Assembly: GCF_042682685.1 (NCBI RefSeq)
Contig: NZ_JBHUHX010000015.1
Span: forward strand, 62,001 to 126,000
Direction: 5' to 3'
Origin: Imhoffiella fuscus
Lineage (GTDB): Bacteria > Pseudomonadota > Gammaproteobacteria > Chromatiales > Chromatiaceae
Length of the DNA stretch: 64,000 bases
This document shows positions 9,701 through 17,431 of the stretch, in pieces. Every line of letters begins with the position of its first letter. Positions within the stretch are counted from its first letter, which is position 1. The notes beneath the pieces are model-generated. The model had not been told where the DNA came from and searched no databases. It worked only from the letters and a program-made list of their open reading frames with translations. A program made the position numbers and the translations under genes.

Positions 9701-9868
9701 GGGCACACCATGAAGGGCGAAGGCGGCGGATACGGACTCGAAGAGGTCTCCGTCATCGGGGCGGCCATCCAGGATGCCTGCGAGCTGCAGGCCGTTCAAA
9801 CGATCGCGACGCTACTCGATCGCCTGGACACCTATCTCGATCAGGTGCGAATCCTGCCCAAATCCTGA
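6716..9868 (+). CDS. Hybrid sensor histidine kinase (dCache - HisKA - HATPase - REC - REC - HPt)
   Basis: This 1050-residue membrane kinase has a complete phosphorelay. A first membrane helix lies at about 21-43 and a second at about 316-336. The periplasmic domain between them contains YFHRPDKSCFLRVHNPPRHS (121-140), typical of double-Cache type 3 sensors. A coiled coil (about 340-405) leads to the HisKA domain with phospho-acceptor His414 in SHELRTP. An ATPase domain with GTGLGLGIS follows (about 515-640). The first receiver has Asp715 and Lys767, the second Asp859 and Lys914. A C-terminal HPt domain carries His997 in GHTMKGEGGGYGL. The ATG at 6716 follows a GAGAG-like sequence. The next gene, a REC-GGDEF regulator, starts 16 bp downstream and is the likely target of the HPt domain. 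The ligand is unknown; dCache sensors usually bind small organic molecules. Confidence 0.92.
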   Translation: MGEQHLGTPPETEGFRPIRDPLLLLFCITLALFVGLNILITAWMQRHEADHAKHAAQRGYETLLQQTLNQEANNLSGQLDFIEQDEALAEAYLSGDRELLLKHVKPVYERLKQRFDVTHFYFHRPDKSCFLRVHNPPRHSDRIDRWTLNTAATTQREASGIELGPLGTFTLRVVRPWTIDGQLIGFLELGKEVERFTATIKEVLGLDFFVLIDTSRLDREQWAEGLQVLDRTPLAPWDALDDRVIVDGTLRPMPHALLDWMKKPKRGTERRRHVRVGDRLYDCALVPLFDVTHTRVGEVAILLDQTEMIRDHARSSGLFIIILIATGTVVISVFWRVFERLKHKLDASHAALAQARGKLETRVAERTRELATTNAELREEIAHRKQVEEALIEAKQRAEAATEAKSRFLSAMSHELRTPMNAIIGVGEVLVDTELGRDQAHFIRILQSAGDDLLNVINDILDISKIESGELTLESIDFDLSQLVEETCDMLAIRARTKGLDLALRLDRYLPVHVVGDPHRLRQILINLIGNAVKFTERGYVSVEVSLDEAAAPPASERPPGSQVALVFSIRDTGIGIPEDKQEQIFESFTQVDSSTTRQYGGTGLGLGISRRLTTLMGGTIEVQSAPGCGSLFAVRLPMKTSKDETVSAPLAEIPNLPERRVLIVDDIEVNRLILGEMLQEWGMDFAEAENAKQALTMLNAARNAGRQFDTLLLDYWMPGMDGLDLASIITQDPRFAELDIVMLASDSLIMDKARTQRTRLAGHLVKPVKKRDLKRLLLGFTQGATGTGTSSAEQGATDDDKGGSLPAARILVVEDSPYNRTLIQAFLARTPLQVDYAENGAEAIEKWNTNPYTLVLMDMQMPVMDGYEATTAIREQERIEDRAPTPIVALTAFALTADVDKCLAAGCDAHLAKPIRKRDFFRMLHTHLGVASPPTAEHATQEETPPMEEHSEIFAYAEPELLPFAQEFLDTQRETLECLRALLLDGRFEDIRRLGHTMKGEGGGYGLEEVSVIGAAIQDACELQAVQTIATLLDRLDTYLDQVRILPKS

Positions 9869-9884
9869 TGGCAAACGAAGCGCA

Positions 9885-10892
9885 ATGAAAATCCTGATCG
9901 TCGACGACTCGGTGCACGTCCACCGCCAGTTGCAGGTCTTCCTGGCCGTCGACGGCTATTCGGACCTGGTGTTCGTCTCCTCGGCCGCCGAGGCATTCCG
10001 GTGTCTCGGACTGGAGGGCGATGGACATCCGCCTCCCATTTCAGTCGATCTCATTCTCATGGACATTGAGCTGGACGACATCTGTGGAATCGAGGTGACC
10101 CGCCGCATCAAGGGCGAGCCGAGTTTCACCGACGTCCCTGTCGTCATGGTGACGGCCGATACCAGTCCCGAGAGCCTGAGCAAGGCATTCGAGGCCGGCG
10201 CGGTGGATTACATCAACAAGCCGATTCGCAAGATCGAGCTACTGGCCAGGGTGCGTTCCCTGCTGCGATTGCGGCAGGAAACCCTGACCCGCAAGGCGTG
10301 GGAAGCCGATCTGGTCAAGCTCGCGGCCAAGCTGGAACACACCAACCGCGAACTCCAGCATGCCAATGAAACACTGGCACGAATCGCCGCAAGCGATGGA
10401 CTGACCGGGGTCGCCAATCGGCGTTATTTCGACAAGACACTGGCCCAGGAGTGGAGACGCGCCCAGCGGCGCGAACTCGACATCGCCGTGCTGATGCTCG
10501 ATATCGACCACTTCAAGCGTTACAACGACACCTACGGCCACCAGGCGGGAGACGCCTGCATATGCCAGGTCGCGAACGCCCTGACCTCGGTCGCACGCCG
10601 GGCCGGCGAATTCGTCGCCCGCTACGGCGGCGAGGAATTCGCCATCGTGCTACCGGAAACGGATCTGCTCGGGGCCACCCTTGTGGCCCAACAGGCGTTG
10701 GCCGCCATCGCCGAGCTTGGACTGCCCCATGCCGGGCAAGGGGCGAGCGGACAGGTCACCATCAGCATCGGCGTCGCATCGAGACAAGCGCGTCAGAACG
10801 AACACTGGGAGTCCCTGATCCAGGCGGCCGACGAAGCACTCTATCTGGCGAAGAGACAGGGTCGAAATCGACTGGAAGTCGCCGAGCACTGA
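9885..10892 (+). CDS. Response regulator diguanylate cyclase (REC-GGDEF)
   Basis: The 335-residue product pairs an N-terminal receiver domain (acidic pocket DD at 7-8, phospho-acceptor Asp60, Lys112) with a GGDEF domain (about 165-330). The active-site motif is GGEEF at 248-252, so it should synthesise cyclic di-GMP when phosphorylated, like PleD- or WspR-type enzymes. The inhibitory-site position reads RAGE (239-242) instead of RxxD, so feedback inhibition may be weak. The frame extends upstream into the kinase gene, but the ATG at 9885 gives the canonical receiver start MKILIVDDS. It sits 16 bp after the hybrid kinase stop and is surely co-transcribed. A hairpin follows the stop. Confidence 0.93.
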   Translation: MKILIVDDSVHVHRQLQVFLAVDGYSDLVFVSSAAEAFRCLGLEGDGHPPPISVDLILMDIELDDICGIEVTRRIKGEPSFTDVPVVMVTADTSPESLSKAFEAGAVDYINKPIRKIELLARVRSLLRLRQETLTRKAWEADLVKLAAKLEHTNRELQHANETLARIAASDGLTGVANRRYFDKTLAQEWRRAQRRELDIAVLMLDIDHFKRYNDTYGHQAGDACICQVANALTSVARRAGEFVARYGGEEFAIVLPETDLLGATLVAQQALAAIAELGLPHAGQGASGQVTISIGVASRQARQNEHWESLIQAADEALYLAKRQGRNRLEVAEH

Positions 10893-10907
10893 CCCACATC
10901 CTGCTCC

Positions 10908-10930
10908 AGAGCCGATCGATCGGCGGCTCT
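10908..10930 (+). terminator. Terminator-like hairpin after the REC-GGDEF gene
   Basis: Arms AGAGCCG and CGGCTCT enclose nine bases, and an overlapping perfect palindrome (GCCGATCGATCGGC) occupies 10911-10924. No T-run follows, so rho-independent termination is only a possibility. Confidence 0.35.
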
Positions 10931-11058
10931 CCACCCTGTTCCGCCCCCCCCGGAACTTCACCGCGTCGATCTGGCCGACTTAACCATCGAAGGCCGCCTG
11001 CCGCTACCGATACGACGGGCGCCCGATTCACGCGTTCCATTCCGAGGAGCCACATCCC

Positions 11059-12423
11059 ATGCCGATCCAATCCATCGATCCAACCACCGGCCAACAGCTG
11101 CAGGATTTTTCTCCCATCGACGATGCCGCGCTGGAAGCGGCGATCGCATCCGCCGCGAGCGCGGTCGCGCCCTGGACCGCGCGTCCGATCGCCGAGCGCG
11201 CCGCTCAACTCCGAGCCGTCGCCGCCCGACTGCGCGAACGCCGAGGAGAACTGGCGCGCACCATTACCCAGGAGATGGGCAAACTCATCGGCGAGGCCGA
11301 GTCCGAAATCGAGAAATGCGCCCTGGTCTGCGACTACTACGCCGACGAGGGCGAGCGACTGCTGGCCGACATCCCCATCGACTCGGACGCCAGCCGGAGC
11401 TATCTCGCGCATCAGCCGCTCGGCGTGCTGCTCGCCGTCATGCCCTGGAACTTTCCCTTCTGGCAGGTCTTCCGCTGCGCCGCCCCGGCGCTCATGGCCG
11501 GCAACACACTGCTGCTCAAGCACGCCTCCAACGTGCCCCGCTGCGCCCTCGCCATCGAGGCGGTATTCCGCGAATCGGGACTTCCCGACGGCGGATTCAA
11601 GACGCTGCTGATCGAATCCGGCCGAGTGGAACAGGTCCTCGCCGACCCGCGCGTTCGCGGCGTCAGCCTGACCGGCAGCGAAGCGGCCGGACGCCAGGTC
11701 GCGGCGACGGCCGGACGCTATCTGAAAAAGAGTCTGCTTGAGCTGGGCGGATCCGACGCCTGCGTGATACTCGAAGACGCGGATCTGGACGAGGCGGTGA
11801 AGACGGCGCTGCGCTCGCGCTTCATCAACGCCGGACAGAGCTGCATCGCCGCCAAGCGCATCATCCCGGTGCGCGCCATCGCCGACGATCTGGTCGCGCG
11901 TCTGCGCGAGGCCGTCCAAGGTCTGCAACCGGGCGATCCGCTCGCCCCCCATACGACCCTCGCCCCCATGGCCCGGGAAGATCTGCGCGACGAACTGCAC
12001 CAGCAGGTCCAGGACAGCCTGGCGGCCGGAGCCGAACTCCTGATCGGCGGCCAGCCGCTCGATCGCTCGGGATGGTTCTATGAGCCGACCCTGCTGGACA
12101 AGGTCGGTCCGGGCATGCCGGCCTATGAGGAGGAGCTGTTCGGCCCGGTCGCGGTCGTCATCCGGGCCGAGGACGAGGCGGACGCGCTACGTATCGCCAA
12201 CGACTCGCGCTTCGGACTCGGCGGCAGCGTCTGGACCCGCGATCAGGCGCGCGGCGAACGCTTCGCGCGCGCCATGGCGTGCGGCGCGGCCTTCGTCAAT
12301 GGGCTGGTGAAGAGCGATCCGCGCCTACCCTTCGGCGGAATCAAGGACTCGGGATACGGTCGCGAGCTGGGCGCACCCGGCATCCAGGAATTCCTGAACG
12401 CCAAGACGCTGTGGATCGGCTGA
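11059..12423 (+). CDS. NAD(P)-dependent succinate-semialdehyde dehydrogenase-like aldehyde dehydrogenase
   Basis: This 454-residue aldehyde dehydrogenase has the catalytic Glu in LLELGGSDACV and the nucleophile Cys in GQSCIAAKR. Its compact length and the LGGSDA variant are typical of the Sad/YneI and GabD-like succinate-semialdehyde dehydrogenases (about 455-460 residues), rather than the longer betaine-aldehyde type seen at the start of the window. The expected reaction is succinate semialdehyde to succinate in the cytoplasm. The ATG at 11059 has a GAGGAG sequence about ten bases upstream. It stands alone between the diguanylate cyclase and a convergent small gene only 6 bp away, so neighbours do not help with the substrate, and other aldehydes are possible. 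Confidence 0.85.
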   Translation: MPIQSIDPTTGQQLQDFSPIDDAALEAAIASAASAVAPWTARPIAERAAQLRAVAARLRERRGELARTITQEMGKLIGEAESEIEKCALVCDYYADEGERLLADIPIDSDASRSYLAHQPLGVLLAVMPWNFPFWQVFRCAAPALMAGNTLLLKHASNVPRCALAIEAVFRESGLPDGGFKTLLIESGRVEQVLADPRVRGVSLTGSEAAGRQVAATAGRYLKKSLLELGGSDACVILEDADLDEAVKTALRSRFINAGQSCIAAKRIIPVRAIADDLVARLREAVQGLQPGDPLAPHTTLAPMAREDLRDELHQQVQDSLAAGAELLIGGQPLDRSGWFYEPTLLDKVGPGMPAYEEELFGPVAVVIRAEDEADALRIANDSRFGLGGSVWTRDQARGERFARAMACGAAFVNGLVKSDPRLPFGGIKDSGYGRELGAPGIQEFLNAKTLWIG

Positions 12424-12429
12424 GCCGTA

Positions 12430-12735
12430 TCAGATCACAGCACTGAAGAGTTCGAGCTCGGGCGGTCCGAGATAGATTTCGCGCGGCGTATTGCCGGCAT
12501 TGGCATGGGCGGTGCAGAAGGCCTCGGAGCGGGTCCAACCCTCGAATGCCTGCTCGGACTCCCATTCGCTGAAGGACGAGAAGAGGGTGTATTCCTCGGT
12601 TTCCGGGCCCTTGAGCAGATGGAAGCGCAAGAAGCCCGGGACCTGGTCCAGATGGCTCTCGCGATTGCGCCAGAGTTCAATGAAGGTCTCTTCGTGGCCG
12701 CGCGCGATGCGAAACCGGTTCATGGCGAGGAACAT
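12430..12735 (-). CDS. Antibiotic-biosynthesis-monooxygenase family protein, IsdG/HmoA-like
   Basis: A 101-residue ferredoxin-like-fold protein. The ATG at 12735 is chosen because GGAG lies 8 bases upstream; longer starts add an Arg/Pro-rich stretch. Asn6, Trp67 and His77 sit at, or one residue from, the Asn7/Trp67/His77 catalytic triad described for staphylococcal IsdG, and the text between them (FSEWESEQAFEGWTRSEAF) is typical of HmoA-type proteins. It may degrade heme to release iron, or act as a quinol-type monooxygenase as some relatives do. It converges on the aldehyde dehydrogenase gene and is probably monocistronic. The heme-degradation role is inference from the triad. Confidence 0.75.
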   Translation of the reverse strand: MFLAMNRFRIARGHEETFIELWRNRESHLDQVPGFLRFHLLKGPETEEYTLFSSFSEWESEQAFEGWTRSEAFCTAHANAGNTPREIYLGPPELELFSAVI

Positions 12736-12910
12736 ACTGCGACTCCAGGGATAGTTTGAGCGAGGTCTCAGCAACGTGGGGCGTCGGGCCGACGGGATCA
12801 ACCTGGCGGATCTTTCCACGCGGTCACACCTTGTTGTTGTTCAGCCGCTGAAGCGCTGGGTATCATGGCGCCTCGACACCCTGGTCCACACCCCGCCGGA
12901 GGCATCCCCC

Positions 12911-13840
12911 ATGTCCGAGCAGAAATTTCGTCTCGTCACCCGTAGCGATTTCGACGGCCTGGTTTGCGCCGTGCTGCTCAAAAGACTGGATCTGATCGAC
13001 GAGATCAAGTTCGTCCACCCAAAGGACATGCAGGACGGCAAGGTCGAGATCGACGCCAAGGACATCACGACCAATCTACCCTATGTGGACGGCGTGCACC
13101 TGGCCTTCGACCACCACGCCTCCGAGACCCTGAGGGTCGGCCAGCGCGACAACCACATCATCGACCCGGACGCCCCCTCGGCGGCTCGGGTCGTCTGGCG
13201 TCACTACGGCGGGCACGACGCCTTCCCCGGCGACTGGGACGAGATGATGGAGGCGGTGGACAAGGGCGACTCGGCCCAATTCGATCGCGACGAGGTGCTG
13301 AATCCCGAGGGCTGGGTGCTGCTGAACTTCCTGATGGACGCGCGCACCGGACTCGGCCGCTTCCGCGAGTTCCGCATCTCCAACTACAACCTCATGATGG
13401 ATCTCATCGACTACTGCAAGAACCACGGTATCGACGAGATCCTGGCCCTGCCGGACGTCAAGGAGCGGGTCGAGCTCTATTTCGAGCAGGAGGCCAAGTT
13501 CAAGGAGCAGATCCAGCGCTGCGCCCAGGTGCACGGCAATCTGGTGGTGCTGGACCTGCGGGGCGAGGAAACCATCTGGGCGGGCAATCGCTTCATGATT
13601 TACGCCCTCTATCCGCAGTGCAACATCTCGATTCACGTGCTCTGGGGGTTGAAGCAGCAGAACACCGTTTTCGCCACCGGCAAGTCGATCTTCGACCGTA
13701 GCTCCAAGACCGACATCGGCGAGCTGATGCTCCAGTACGGCGGCGGCGGACACCATGCGGCCGGAACCTGCCAGGTCGAGAACGACCGCGCCGAGCCGGT
13801 CCTCGCCGAGCTGATCGCGCGGATCAACGCGGACGGCTGA
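12911..13840 (+). CDS. DHH-family phosphoesterase (exopolyphosphatase-like)
   Basis: The 309-residue product has the DHH hallmarks: SDFDGLVCA (12-20, metal ligands Asp13 and Asp15), FDHHASE (66-72), and a C-terminal GGGGHHAAG typical of the DHHA1 substrate-binding domain. Relatives include NrnA-type nanoRNases, cyclic-dinucleotide phosphodiesterases and exopolyphosphatase-like proteins, so it is a Mn-dependent phosphoesterase in the cytoplasm, substrate uncertain. The ATG at 12911 follows GGAGG with 8 bases between; the 45 upstream codons in the same frame look non-coding. It converges on the sensor kinase gene with 26 bp between stops. Given several cyclic-di-GMP genes nearby, pGpG is one possible substrate, but nothing in the sequence proves it. 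Confidence 0.85.
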   Translation: MSEQKFRLVTRSDFDGLVCAVLLKRLDLIDEIKFVHPKDMQDGKVEIDAKDITTNLPYVDGVHLAFDHHASETLRVGQRDNHIIDPDAPSAARVVWRHYGGHDAFPGDWDEMMEAVDKGDSAQFDRDEVLNPEGWVLLNFLMDARTGLGRFREFRISNYNLMMDLIDYCKNHGIDEILALPDVKERVELYFEQEAKFKEQIQRCAQVHGNLVVLDLRGEETIWAGNRFMIYALYPQCNISIHVLWGLKQQNTVFATGKSIFDRSSKTDIGELMLQYGGGGHHAAGTCQVENDRAEPVLAELIARINADG

Positions 13841-13866
13841 GTCAAACCATCCCCATCGGCCTGACC

Positions 13867-15225
13867 TCAGGCCACCGCCGGCAACCTCACCCGCACCATG
13901 AGACCGCCCTCCGGGGCGGCGCCGAAGCTGAGCTCGCCACCATAGGCGTCGACGACGTCGCGCACGATGGCGAGCCCCAGCCCGGAGCCATCCTTGCGCT
14001 CGTCCAGCCGCAGCCCACGCTGCCCCAGGCGCGACAGCTGATCCTCGGCCACGCCGGGTCCGTCATCACCGACCTCGATCTCGACCCAGTGCTCGACCCG
14101 CACGCTCACCCGCACCCGAGCGGATGCCCATTTGGCGGCGTTTTCCAGCAGGTTTCCGAGCAACTCCATCAGGTCGTCCGACATGAGCGCCGCCATGACG
14201 TGAGACGGCGTCTCCAATTGCCAATCCAGAGGCTCGCCGTTCGGAGTGCGCTGAAGCGTGCGCAGCAGTCGGCGCGTCGCCTCCACGACATCGACCCGCG
14301 CCTGATGGCTGGACGAGCCCGAGCGCACCCGCGCACGGATCAGCTCGCGTTCCACACGCCGGCGCATGGACTCGGCCAACTGCTCAAGGTCGTCGGCCAG
14401 GGCCGGATTGCCCGACTCGCGCAGACGCTGGGCGTCGGCGACCAGCGCACTGAGCGGCGTCTTGAGACCATGCGCCAGGTCGGCGGTCCAGGCGCGGGCA
14501 CGCTCCACGGCCTGGGCGCGTGCGGCGAGCAATGCGTTGACCTCGGCGACCAGCGGCATGACCTCGTCGGGATAGTCGTCGGCGAGCTGCGGCGACTCGC
14601 CTGAGCGGATGGCACCGAGCCCACGCCGCACCGACTCCAGCGGAGCCAGGCCGGTCTGGATCTGGACGAAGGTCGCCAGGATCAGGACCAGAACGATGAG
14701 CCCCAGATAGGGCAGCATGTCGGCCGCAAAGGCATCGCGCGCGGCAACCAGCTCGGCACGATCGATCCCGACCGCGAGCCGTAGCGAGGTTTGGGGGCCA
14801 GAGCCGGATAGAAGGATGCGCCGCTCGCGCACCAAAAGCGGCTTGCCGTTCGGCCCTGGAAGGGCGTGGGCATGGACGACCCCTGGGTCCAGGTCGTCCG
14901 TCGGCAAGGAAATGAGACCATCCCAGAGCGAGCGCGATCGCAGCAAACCCGGCTGTTCCGGTGCATCGATCTGCCAATAAAGGCCGCTCAGGGGCTGGGA
15001 GAAGCGCGGATCGGACGGCTCGCGCTCCAACTCCACTCCACCGTCGGCCCTGATGACGACGGCGGCCGCCAGCTGATTGAGCTGGACCCGCAGCTCGGCG
15101 CCAATGCGGCGCTCGACGTGGAGTTCGAAAAGCGTGAGCAGACCGATACCGGCGACCAGCAGCGCCACACCGATCGAGGCGACCGCGCTGGCCCAGAGCC
15201 GAACCCGCAGCGAGCGGCGCGTCAC
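13867..15225 (-). CDS. Sensor histidine kinase of the PepSY/OmpR-type regulatory operon
   Basis: A 452-residue membrane kinase with an N-terminal helix (about 10-30), a periplasmic sensor, a second helix (about 150-175), a HAMP-like linker, and the catalytic core. Phospho-acceptor His252 lies in LAHGLKTPLSAL, the N-box in GNLLENAAKWA, then GDDGPGV and GSGLGLAIVRDVV for ATP binding. The layout resembles PhoQ/QseC-type kinases. The start is a GTG at 15225 that overlaps the regulator stop (GTGA), giving translational coupling; the frame extends far upstream, but only as a shadow of the regulator. It is the third gene of PepSY-regulator-kinase, divergent from the SHP cytochrome operon it probably controls. 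The signal is unknown. Confidence 0.92.
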   Translation of the reverse strand: MTRRSLRVRLWASAVASIGVALLVAGIGLLTLFELHVERRIGAELRVQLNQLAAAVVIRADGGVELEREPSDPRFSQPLSGLYWQIDAPEQPGLLRSRSLWDGLISLPTDDLDPGVVHAHALPGPNGKPLLVRERRILLSGSGPQTSLRLAVGIDRAELVAARDAFAADMLPYLGLIVLVLILATFVQIQTGLAPLESVRRGLGAIRSGESPQLADDYPDEVMPLVAEVNALLAARAQAVERARAWTADLAHGLKTPLSALVADAQRLRESGNPALADDLEQLAESMRRRVERELIRARVRSGSSSHQARVDVVEATRRLLRTLQRTPNGEPLDWQLETPSHVMAALMSDDLMELLGNLLENAAKWASARVRVSVRVEHWVEIEVGDDGPGVAEDQLSRLGQRGLRLDERKDGSGLGLAIVRDVVDAYGGELSFGAAPEGGLMVRVRLPAVA

Positions 15226-15887
15226 TCGCCGTCCAACTCGACCAGATACCCGAAACCGCGCCGGGTCTGGATCAGATCCGTGCCCAGTTTGCGGCGCACC
15301 CGTCCAACCAGCACCTCGACCGCGTTGGAGTCGCGCTCGAAGTCCTGGGCATAGAGCTGCTCGGTGAGTTCGAGCTGTGACACCACCCGGCCGGCGTGCT
15401 GCATCAGATAGCTGACCAGGCGGTATTCCTGAGGCGAGAGATGGATGGGAACGCCATCCACGCTGACCGACATGCGGCGCGTGTCGAGGATGGTCTTGCC
15501 GATCTCGATCAGCGCGCTCGCCTGTCCGGCCGAGCGGCGGATCAGCGCCCGCAGCCGGGCCTGCAGCTCCTCCATGCGGAAGGGCTTGGGCAGATAATCG
15601 TCCGCCCCGGCATCGATCCCCTCGACCCGCTCTCCCCAGTCGCCCCGTGCGGTCAGGATGAGGACCGGCATGCGCTGGCCGGCCGCGCGCCATCGGCGCA
15701 ACACCGAGAGCCCGTCCATGCCGGGCAGACCCAGATCCAGAATGACGGCCGAGTAATGTTCGGTATCGCCCTTGAACCAGGCGTCCTCGCCGTCGCGCGA
15801 GCGATCGACGACGAAGCCCCCGGCCTCCAGAACGGCCTCGACGGCATCGCCGACCCGGTCGTCATCCTCGACCAAGAGCACGCGCAT
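15222..15887 (-). CDS. OmpR/PhoB-family response regulator
   Basis: The 221-residue regulator has a receiver domain (acidic pocket EDD at 7-9, phospho-acceptor Asp51, Lys101 in LPKPF) and a winged-helix DNA-binding domain (about 125-221, with RRGFGYLVEL near the end). Length and order match QseB/PhoP-type regulators. The start ATG at 15887 overlaps the PepSY gene stop by one base (TGATG) with AGGAGG just upstream, and its stop overlaps the kinase start. The direct repeats in the divergent promoter at 16265-16292 are the expected binding-site type for this family. Confidence 0.95.
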   Translation of the reverse strand: MRVLLVEDDDRVGDAVEAVLEAGGFVVDRSRDGEDAWFKGDTEHYSAVILDLGLPGMDGLSVLRRWRAAGQRMPVLILTARGDWGERVEGIDAGADDYLPKPFRMEELQARLRALIRRSAGQASALIEIGKTILDTRRMSVSVDGVPIHLSPQEYRLVSYLMQHAGRVVSQLELTEQLYAQDFERDSNAVEVLVGRVRRKLGTDLIQTRRGFGYLVELDGE

Positions 15888-16249
15888 CAGTCTTCCTCCA
15901 CCTTTAGGATCCGCCCGGTCGCGGCATCGACCTCGACCTCCAACAGGCGGCCGTCGGTCGCGATGATCTTGAGTTCGTAGCGCCAGCGCTGCGGGCCGTG
16001 ATCCCGTTTGCGCTCGTGCTCGAACTCGACCTCAACCACCTCGCCCGGCACCTGGGTCGCGACGCTGGCGAGGATCTCGGCGATGGGACGCACCTCGCCC
16101 CGCCGCAGCGCATGACGCGCGCGCTCGTGATCGTGCTTCTCATCCTCGTCCCAATGGCGGTCAGCCTGAACCGGCATGACCGTCAAGACGACCAGCAGCC
16201 CCAGAACAAACCGACGACGAAATGTGTTTGGCGTCTTCATGGCGGGCAT
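15887..16249 (-). CDS. PepSY-domain periplasmic protein
   Basis: A 120-residue exported protein. The ATG at 16249 (MPAMKTPNTF) lies four bases after GGAGG; the internal ATG at 16240 is an alternative, and both keep the signal peptide RRRFVLGLLVVLTVMPVQA. The mature part is rich in His, Asp, Glu and Arg, then forms a PepSY domain (about 60-120) with the pattern ELKIIATDGRLLEVEVDAAT typical of the family. PepSY proteins inhibit proteases or act as periplasmic accessory sensors. The His/Asp-rich stretch just after the signal peptide could bind metal. It is the first gene of the PepSY-regulator-kinase operon, so it may modulate the kinase; that is inference. Confidence 0.85.
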   Translation of the reverse strand: MPAMKTPNTFRRRFVLGLLVVLTVMPVQADRHWDEDEKHDHERARHALRRGEVRPIAEILASVATQVPGEVVEVEFEHERKRDHGPQRWRYELKIIATDGRLLEVEVDAATGRILKVEED

Positions 16250-16264
16250 TGTGCCTCCAGGGCG

Positions 16265-16292
16265 GCTGACAGATCGCTGACAAGGGCTCACA
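16265..16292. promoter_or_regulatory. Three direct repeats GCTGACA/GCTCACA in the divergent promoter (candidate regulator binding sites)
   Basis: GCTGACA occurs at 16265 and 16276, and GCTCACA at 16286, starting 11 and 10 bp apart; on the other strand this reads TGTGAGC, TGTCAGC, TGTCAGC. Tandem half-sites spaced one helical turn apart are the usual binding pattern of OmpR/PhoB regulators, and one is encoded next door. They lie between the PepSY start (16249) and the cytochrome b start (16382). Confidence 0.6.
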
Positions 16293-16381
16293 GGATTTGG
16301 TCAGCGCCGCTTCGATAGTCTGCGCATCGAGGTCGCCAAGCCAGGCGACCACTGAAATCCGCAACGCTGGAGGATCCCTGC

Positions 16382-17017
16382 ATGATGACGACCGCCGCGA
16401 TCGCCAATGAGACCAAAACCCGCACCGACCGGACGGGTCGCACGCGGGTGTGGGATCCGCTGGTGCGGATCTTCCATTGGTCGTTGGTGGCCGGCTTCGC
16501 CACCGCCTACCTCGTCGAGGACGAGATCCTCGATCTGCACGTCTGGGCCGGCTACCTGATTCTGGGTCTCGTCACGACGCGCATCCTCTGGGGGTTCGTC
16601 GGAACCCGGCATGCGCGTTTCGCCGATTTCGTGCGCGGACCACGCCAGACCCTCGCCTATCTGAGGGATGCGCTGCGATGGCGCGCACCGCGCTATCTGG
16701 GTCACAACCCCGCCGGCGGCGCCATGGTGGTTGCGCTCCTGATCGCGGTCGCAGCGACCGGCCTCAGCGGGCTGGCGCTCTTCGGCGCCCAGGAATTCGC
16801 CGGCCCCCTGGCCGACCTCATGCGCGGCGTCTCGAACGCCACCGCGCACCGTCTCGAAGACGTTCACGCCTTTTTCGCCAATCTCACGCTGGTCCTGATT
16901 ATCGCCCACATCGCCGGAGTCATCTTCTCCAGCCTGGAGCATCGAGAGAACCTCGTTGCGTCCATGTTCAACGGGCTCAAGCGTTCACCCCACTCAAACG
17001 GAGACAAGAGTCAATGA
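16382..17017 (+). CDS. Cytochrome b561-type membrane protein of the SHP cluster
   Basis: A 211-residue di-heme cytochrome b of the Ni/Fe-hydrogenase cytochrome b (PF01292) superfamily, with four membrane helices. Candidate heme ligands are His32 (RIFHWSL), His53 (DLHVWAG) and His residues in VHAFFANLTLVLIIAHIAG near the C-terminus. It likely passes electrons between the quinone pool and the soluble cytochromes encoded next. A GGAGG sequence lies ahead of the ATG, and its stop overlaps the SHP start (ATGA). The set cytochrome b/SHP/diheme cytochrome c is a known conserved cluster, first described around SHP of Rhodobacter sphaeroides, often beside a two-component system as here. Confidence 0.9.
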   Translation: MMTTAAIANETKTRTDRTGRTRVWDPLVRIFHWSLVAGFATAYLVEDEILDLHVWAGYLILGLVTTRILWGFVGTRHARFADFVRGPRQTLAYLRDALRWRAPRYLGHNPAGGAMVVALLIAVAATGLSGLALFGAQEFAGPLADLMRGVSNATAHRLEDVHAFFANLTLVLIIAHIAGVIFSSLEHRENLVASMFNGLKRSPHSNGDKSQ

Positions 17018-17388
17018 AGCACTTCACCCAAGTCGGCAAACAGACCCTCATCGCGCTCATCGCCGCCGGAACCCTGTCCGCTCCTGCGGCACTGCTCGCC
17101 GCCGACCCGGCCGCAGGCGCGGCGGGCTGGACCAAGGAGTACCCGGCCCCGGACGGATCCGAGACACGCAGCTGCGCGACCTGTCACGGCACGGACCTGA
17201 CCCAGCCGGGCCGCCAAGTCAATACCGGAAAGACGATCGAGCCCATGGCGCCCTCGGTCAACCCGCAGCGCCTGACCGACGAAAAGAAGATCGCCAAGTG
17301 GCTGCTGCGCAACTGCCGCTGGACGCTCGGACGCGAATGCTCGGAGACCGAGAAGGCCGACTTCATCGCCTACATCAAGACGCAGTGA
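17014..17388 (+). CDS. shp: Sphaeroides heme protein (SHP)-like monoheme cytochrome c (DUF1924)
   Basis: A 124-residue periplasmic cytochrome with a signal peptide ending near LLAADPAAG. It has one heme site, CATCH (54-58), and the C-terminal segment LLRNCRWTLGREC with two Cys (101, 109), which probably form the disulfide known in SHP. In the R. sphaeroides protein an Asn is the sixth heme ligand and is displaced on reduction, letting O2 or NO bind; Asn100 is at about the right distance from the heme and is the best candidate here. It overlaps the cytochrome b gene by 4 bp and precedes the diheme cytochrome gene, its likely electron donor. Its physiological function is not established in any organism I know of. 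Confidence 0.88.
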   Translation: MKHFTQVGKQTLIALIAAGTLSAPAALLAADPAAGAAGWTKEYPAPDGSETRSCATCHGTDLTQPGRQVNTGKTIEPMAPSVNPQRLTDEKKIAKWLLRNCRWTLGRECSETEKADFIAYIKTQ

Positions 17389-17431
17389 ACACCAGACCCG
17401 ATTCACACCAGCCTCAAAGAGACCGAACCCC

